This document shows, in pieces, positions 3,623 to 5,339 of a stretch of 5,339 bases of DNA (its first letter is position 1; each line of letters begins with the position of its first letter). A program made the position numbers and the translations under genes. Source of the stretch: Planctomycetota bacterium (GTDB lineage: Bacteria; Planctomycetota; Planctomycetia; Planctomycetales; Planctomycetaceae); the NCBI GenBank assembly GCA_023429275.1, contig JAEYWB010000670.1, positions 1 through 5,339 of the forward strand, written 5' to 3'. Below the pieces are notes generated by a model that saw only the letters and a list, made by a program, of their open reading frames with translations, ran no database searches and was not told where the DNA came from.

Positions 3623-5339
3623 ATGACCGTCGACACCCCTCAGCCGCGACCGCGCCACAAACCAGAGCTCCTCGCTCCGGCCGGATCGCGGGAGTGCATC
3701 CGCGCCGCGATCGAGAACGGGGCGGACGCCGTCTACTTCGGGCTGAACGTCGGCTTCAACGCTCGGGCTCGGGCAGCGAACATCGAGCCGCATGAGCTTG
3801 CCGAGGTGATGTCGGACCTGCACCACCGCGGGGTCCGCGGTTACGTCACGCTCAACACGCTTGTCTTCACGGAAGAGCTCGCGGAGTTCGAGAAGGTCGT
3901 CCGGCATGTCGCCCGGTGCGGTGTCGACGCGGTGCTTCTTCAGGACCTCGGAGCGGTCCGGCTCGTCCGCGAGATCTGCCCCGACCTGCCGATGCATGCG
4001 TCGACGCAGATGACCCTCACGAGCGCCGAATGCATCCGCGCCGCGGCCGATCTGGGAGTGGCCCGGGTCGTGCTCCCGCGCGAGCTGTCGGTCGAGGAGA
4101 TTGCCACGATCGCCCGGGGATCGGAGATGCCGCTCGAGGCATTCGTCCACGGGGCCCTGTGCGTCGCCTATTCCGGCCAGTGCCTCACGAGCGAGTCGCT
4201 CGGCGGCCGGAGCGCCAACCGCGGTCAATGCGCGCAGGCCTGCCGTCTTCCCTACGACCTCGTCTGCGACGGCGAGGATGTCGACTTGGGCGACCAGAAG
4301 TACCTGCTCAGCCCGCAGGACCTTGCCGCCTACGCCCTGACGAACGAGCTGATCGACGCCGGCGTGATCTCATTCAAGATCGAGGGGCGACTGAAGACGC
4401 CGGAATACGTCGCCAACATCACGCGGCACTACCGCGAGGCGATCGACACCGCGATGGCGGGGCGTCCGGTCGAGTTCTCCGCTGAACAGGTGCGGGAGAT
4501 GGAGCTCTCGTTCTCACGCGGCTTTTCTCCCGGCTGGCTCGAAGGCTGCGACCACAAGCGGCTCGTTCCAGCGCTCAGCTCGACGAAGCGAGGTGTTCTG
4601 CTGGGCGAAATCGTCTCCGTCGGCTGGAGCTCCGTAGAGGTCCGCCTCGAGGCGCCGCTCCGACTCGGAGACGGACTCGTCTTCGAAGGAGACCGCTCCG
4701 CCGGTACGGAGCAGGGGGGCCGGGTCTACGAGATGCACCGCGGCCTGGAGGCGGTCGAAGGGACGGCCGATTCGGGCATCGTCGAGCTTGCCTTCCAGCA
4801 CGGGGCGATTGACTTCACCCAGCTCCGCCCGGGCCTCAAGGCCTGGAAGACGGACGACCCCAAGCTGACCGCCCGTCTCCGGAAGACGTTCGACGGCGCC
4901 GATCCGCAGTGGCGGACCCGGCTCGACTTCCGGGTCCGGGCCGAAACGGGGGAACCGCTGTCGATCGAGGTCCGAAGCCCCGACGGCCATGCCGTCAGCA
5001 TTGCATCTGACACGCCCCTCGCGGCGGCCCGGACACGGCCCGTCACGGAAGCGTTCCTGCGCACGGAGCTAGATCGACTCGGGGCCACGGTGTTCGCCGT
5101 CGGCTCGGTCGAGGCGGAGATCGTCGGAAGCCCGATGGTCCCGCTGAGCCTCTTCTCGCAGCTGCGGCGCGATCTGATCGCGAAGCTCGAGACCGTGCTC
5201 CGCTCGCTGCCGGAGAGACGGATCGCGGAAGCCTCGGTTCTCCCCGGGTTGCGATCCGGGATCCCGAATCGCCAGCAGGAGATCGCGTCGGCCGCCTCCC
5301 GCCGGCCGGCGATCCGGGGGCTGTGCCGCACGCTTGCCC
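3623..5339 (+). CDS. U32-family protein (RlhA/TrhP-like), 3' end outside the window
   Basis: An open frame of 572 codons that runs off the window. It belongs to family U32, long annotated as peptidases or collagenases, whose studied bacterial members (RlhA, TrhP, UbiU/UbiV) are instead iron-sulfur proteins that hydroxylate RNA or ubiquinone precursors. The N-terminal TIM-barrel-like domain begins KPELLAPAGS (13-22), followed by ADAVYFGL (34-41) and HASTQM (125-130). The family signature follows: EAFVHGALC (172-180), GQC (185-187) and NRGQCAQAC (199-207). C180, C187, C203 and C207 are candidate [4Fe-4S] ligands. FKIEGRLK (251-258) and the RGFSPGWL segment (299-306) are also typical. Residues from about 323 onward look like the C-terminal accessory domains of the long RlhA-like form. 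ATG 3623 is the first start after an in-frame stop at 3596-3598 and has no Shine-Dalgarno. The substrate is undecided; 23S rRNA or tRNA hydroxylation is the best guess. Confidence 0.92.
   Translation, partial: MTVDTPQPRPRHKPELLAPAGSRECIRAAIENGADAVYFGLNVGFNARARAANIEPHELAEVMSDLHHRGVRGYVTLNTLVFTEELAEFEKVVRHVARCGVDAVLLQDLGAVRLVREICPDLPMHASTQMTLTSAECIRAAADLGVARVVLPRELSVEEIATIARGSEMPLEAFVHGALCVAYSGQCLTSESLGGRSANRGQCAQACRLPYDLVCDGEDVDLGDQKYLLSPQDLAAYALTNELIDAGVISFKIEGRLKTPEYVANITRHYREAIDTAMAGRPVEFSAEQVREMELSFSRGFSPGWLEGCDHKRLVPALSSTKRGVLLGEIVSVGWSSVEVRLEAPLRLGDGLVFEGDRSAGTEQGGRVYEMHRGLEAVEGTADSGIVELAFQHGAIDFTQLRPGLKAWKTDDPKLTARLRKTFDGADPQWRTRLDFRVRAETGEPLSIEVRSPDGHAVSIASDTPLAAARTRPVTEAFLRTELDRLGATVFAVGSVEAEIVGSPMVPLSLFSQLRRDLIAKLETVLRSLPERRIAEASVLPGLRSGIPNRQQEIASAASRRPAIRGLCRTLA

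Noticed and set aside
3590..4228. A 212-codon minus-strand open frame opposite the U32 gene
   Set aside because: It is antisense to the conserved U32 core and has no recognisable motif.
1..5339. tRNA or rRNA genes, CRISPR arrays, insertion-sequence ends or transposase genes
   Set aside because: I saw no regularly spaced repeats, cloverleaf-like segments or transposase motifs on either strand.

Overview
The window looks like chromosomal DNA of a GC-rich bacterium, most likely a planctomycete. That assignment is an inference from gene content, not from a marker gene. It rests on a TPR protein carrying RNA polymerase alpha-type C-terminal domains (an architecture I associate with planctomycete annotations), a Tat-exported amidohydrolase, weak or absent Shine-Dalgarno sequences at several starts, and a long-form U32 protein.

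Layout: bases 1-104 hold no gene I can support. A minus-strand gene (105-1115) encodes a Tat-exported metal-dependent hydrolase of the amidohydrolase-2/COG3618 type. A divergent intergenic region (1116-1359) follows, with a 14-bp perfect palindrome, a strong hairpin and a plausible sigma70-like promoter on each strand. Everything after it is on the plus strand: a TPR protein ending in two tandem alpha-CTD-like domains (1360-2661), a 95-residue small protein (2691-2978), a nucleotidyltransferase-fold protein overlapping it by 4 nt (2975-3517), and the 5' part of a U32-family gene (3623 to the window end, truncated by the window).

How the genes relate: the 29-nt gap between the TPR gene and the small gene, and the GTGA overlap between the small gene and the nucleotidyltransferase gene, suggest one transcript for these three. 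The last two look like a conserved two-gene cassette, possibly a toxin-antitoxin-like or regulatory nucleotidyltransferase pair. The TPR/alpha-CTD protein looks like an RNA polymerase alpha-CTD mimic on a protein-binding scaffold. The U32 gene is separated by 105 bp and is probably a housekeeping RNA-modification-type gene. The hydrolase is transcribed away from the rest and has no evident functional link to it.

The most unusual items are the TPR plus double alpha-CTD architecture and the small-protein/nucleotidyltransferase module directly behind it. Neither is claimed to be new; both need homology searches that I could not run.
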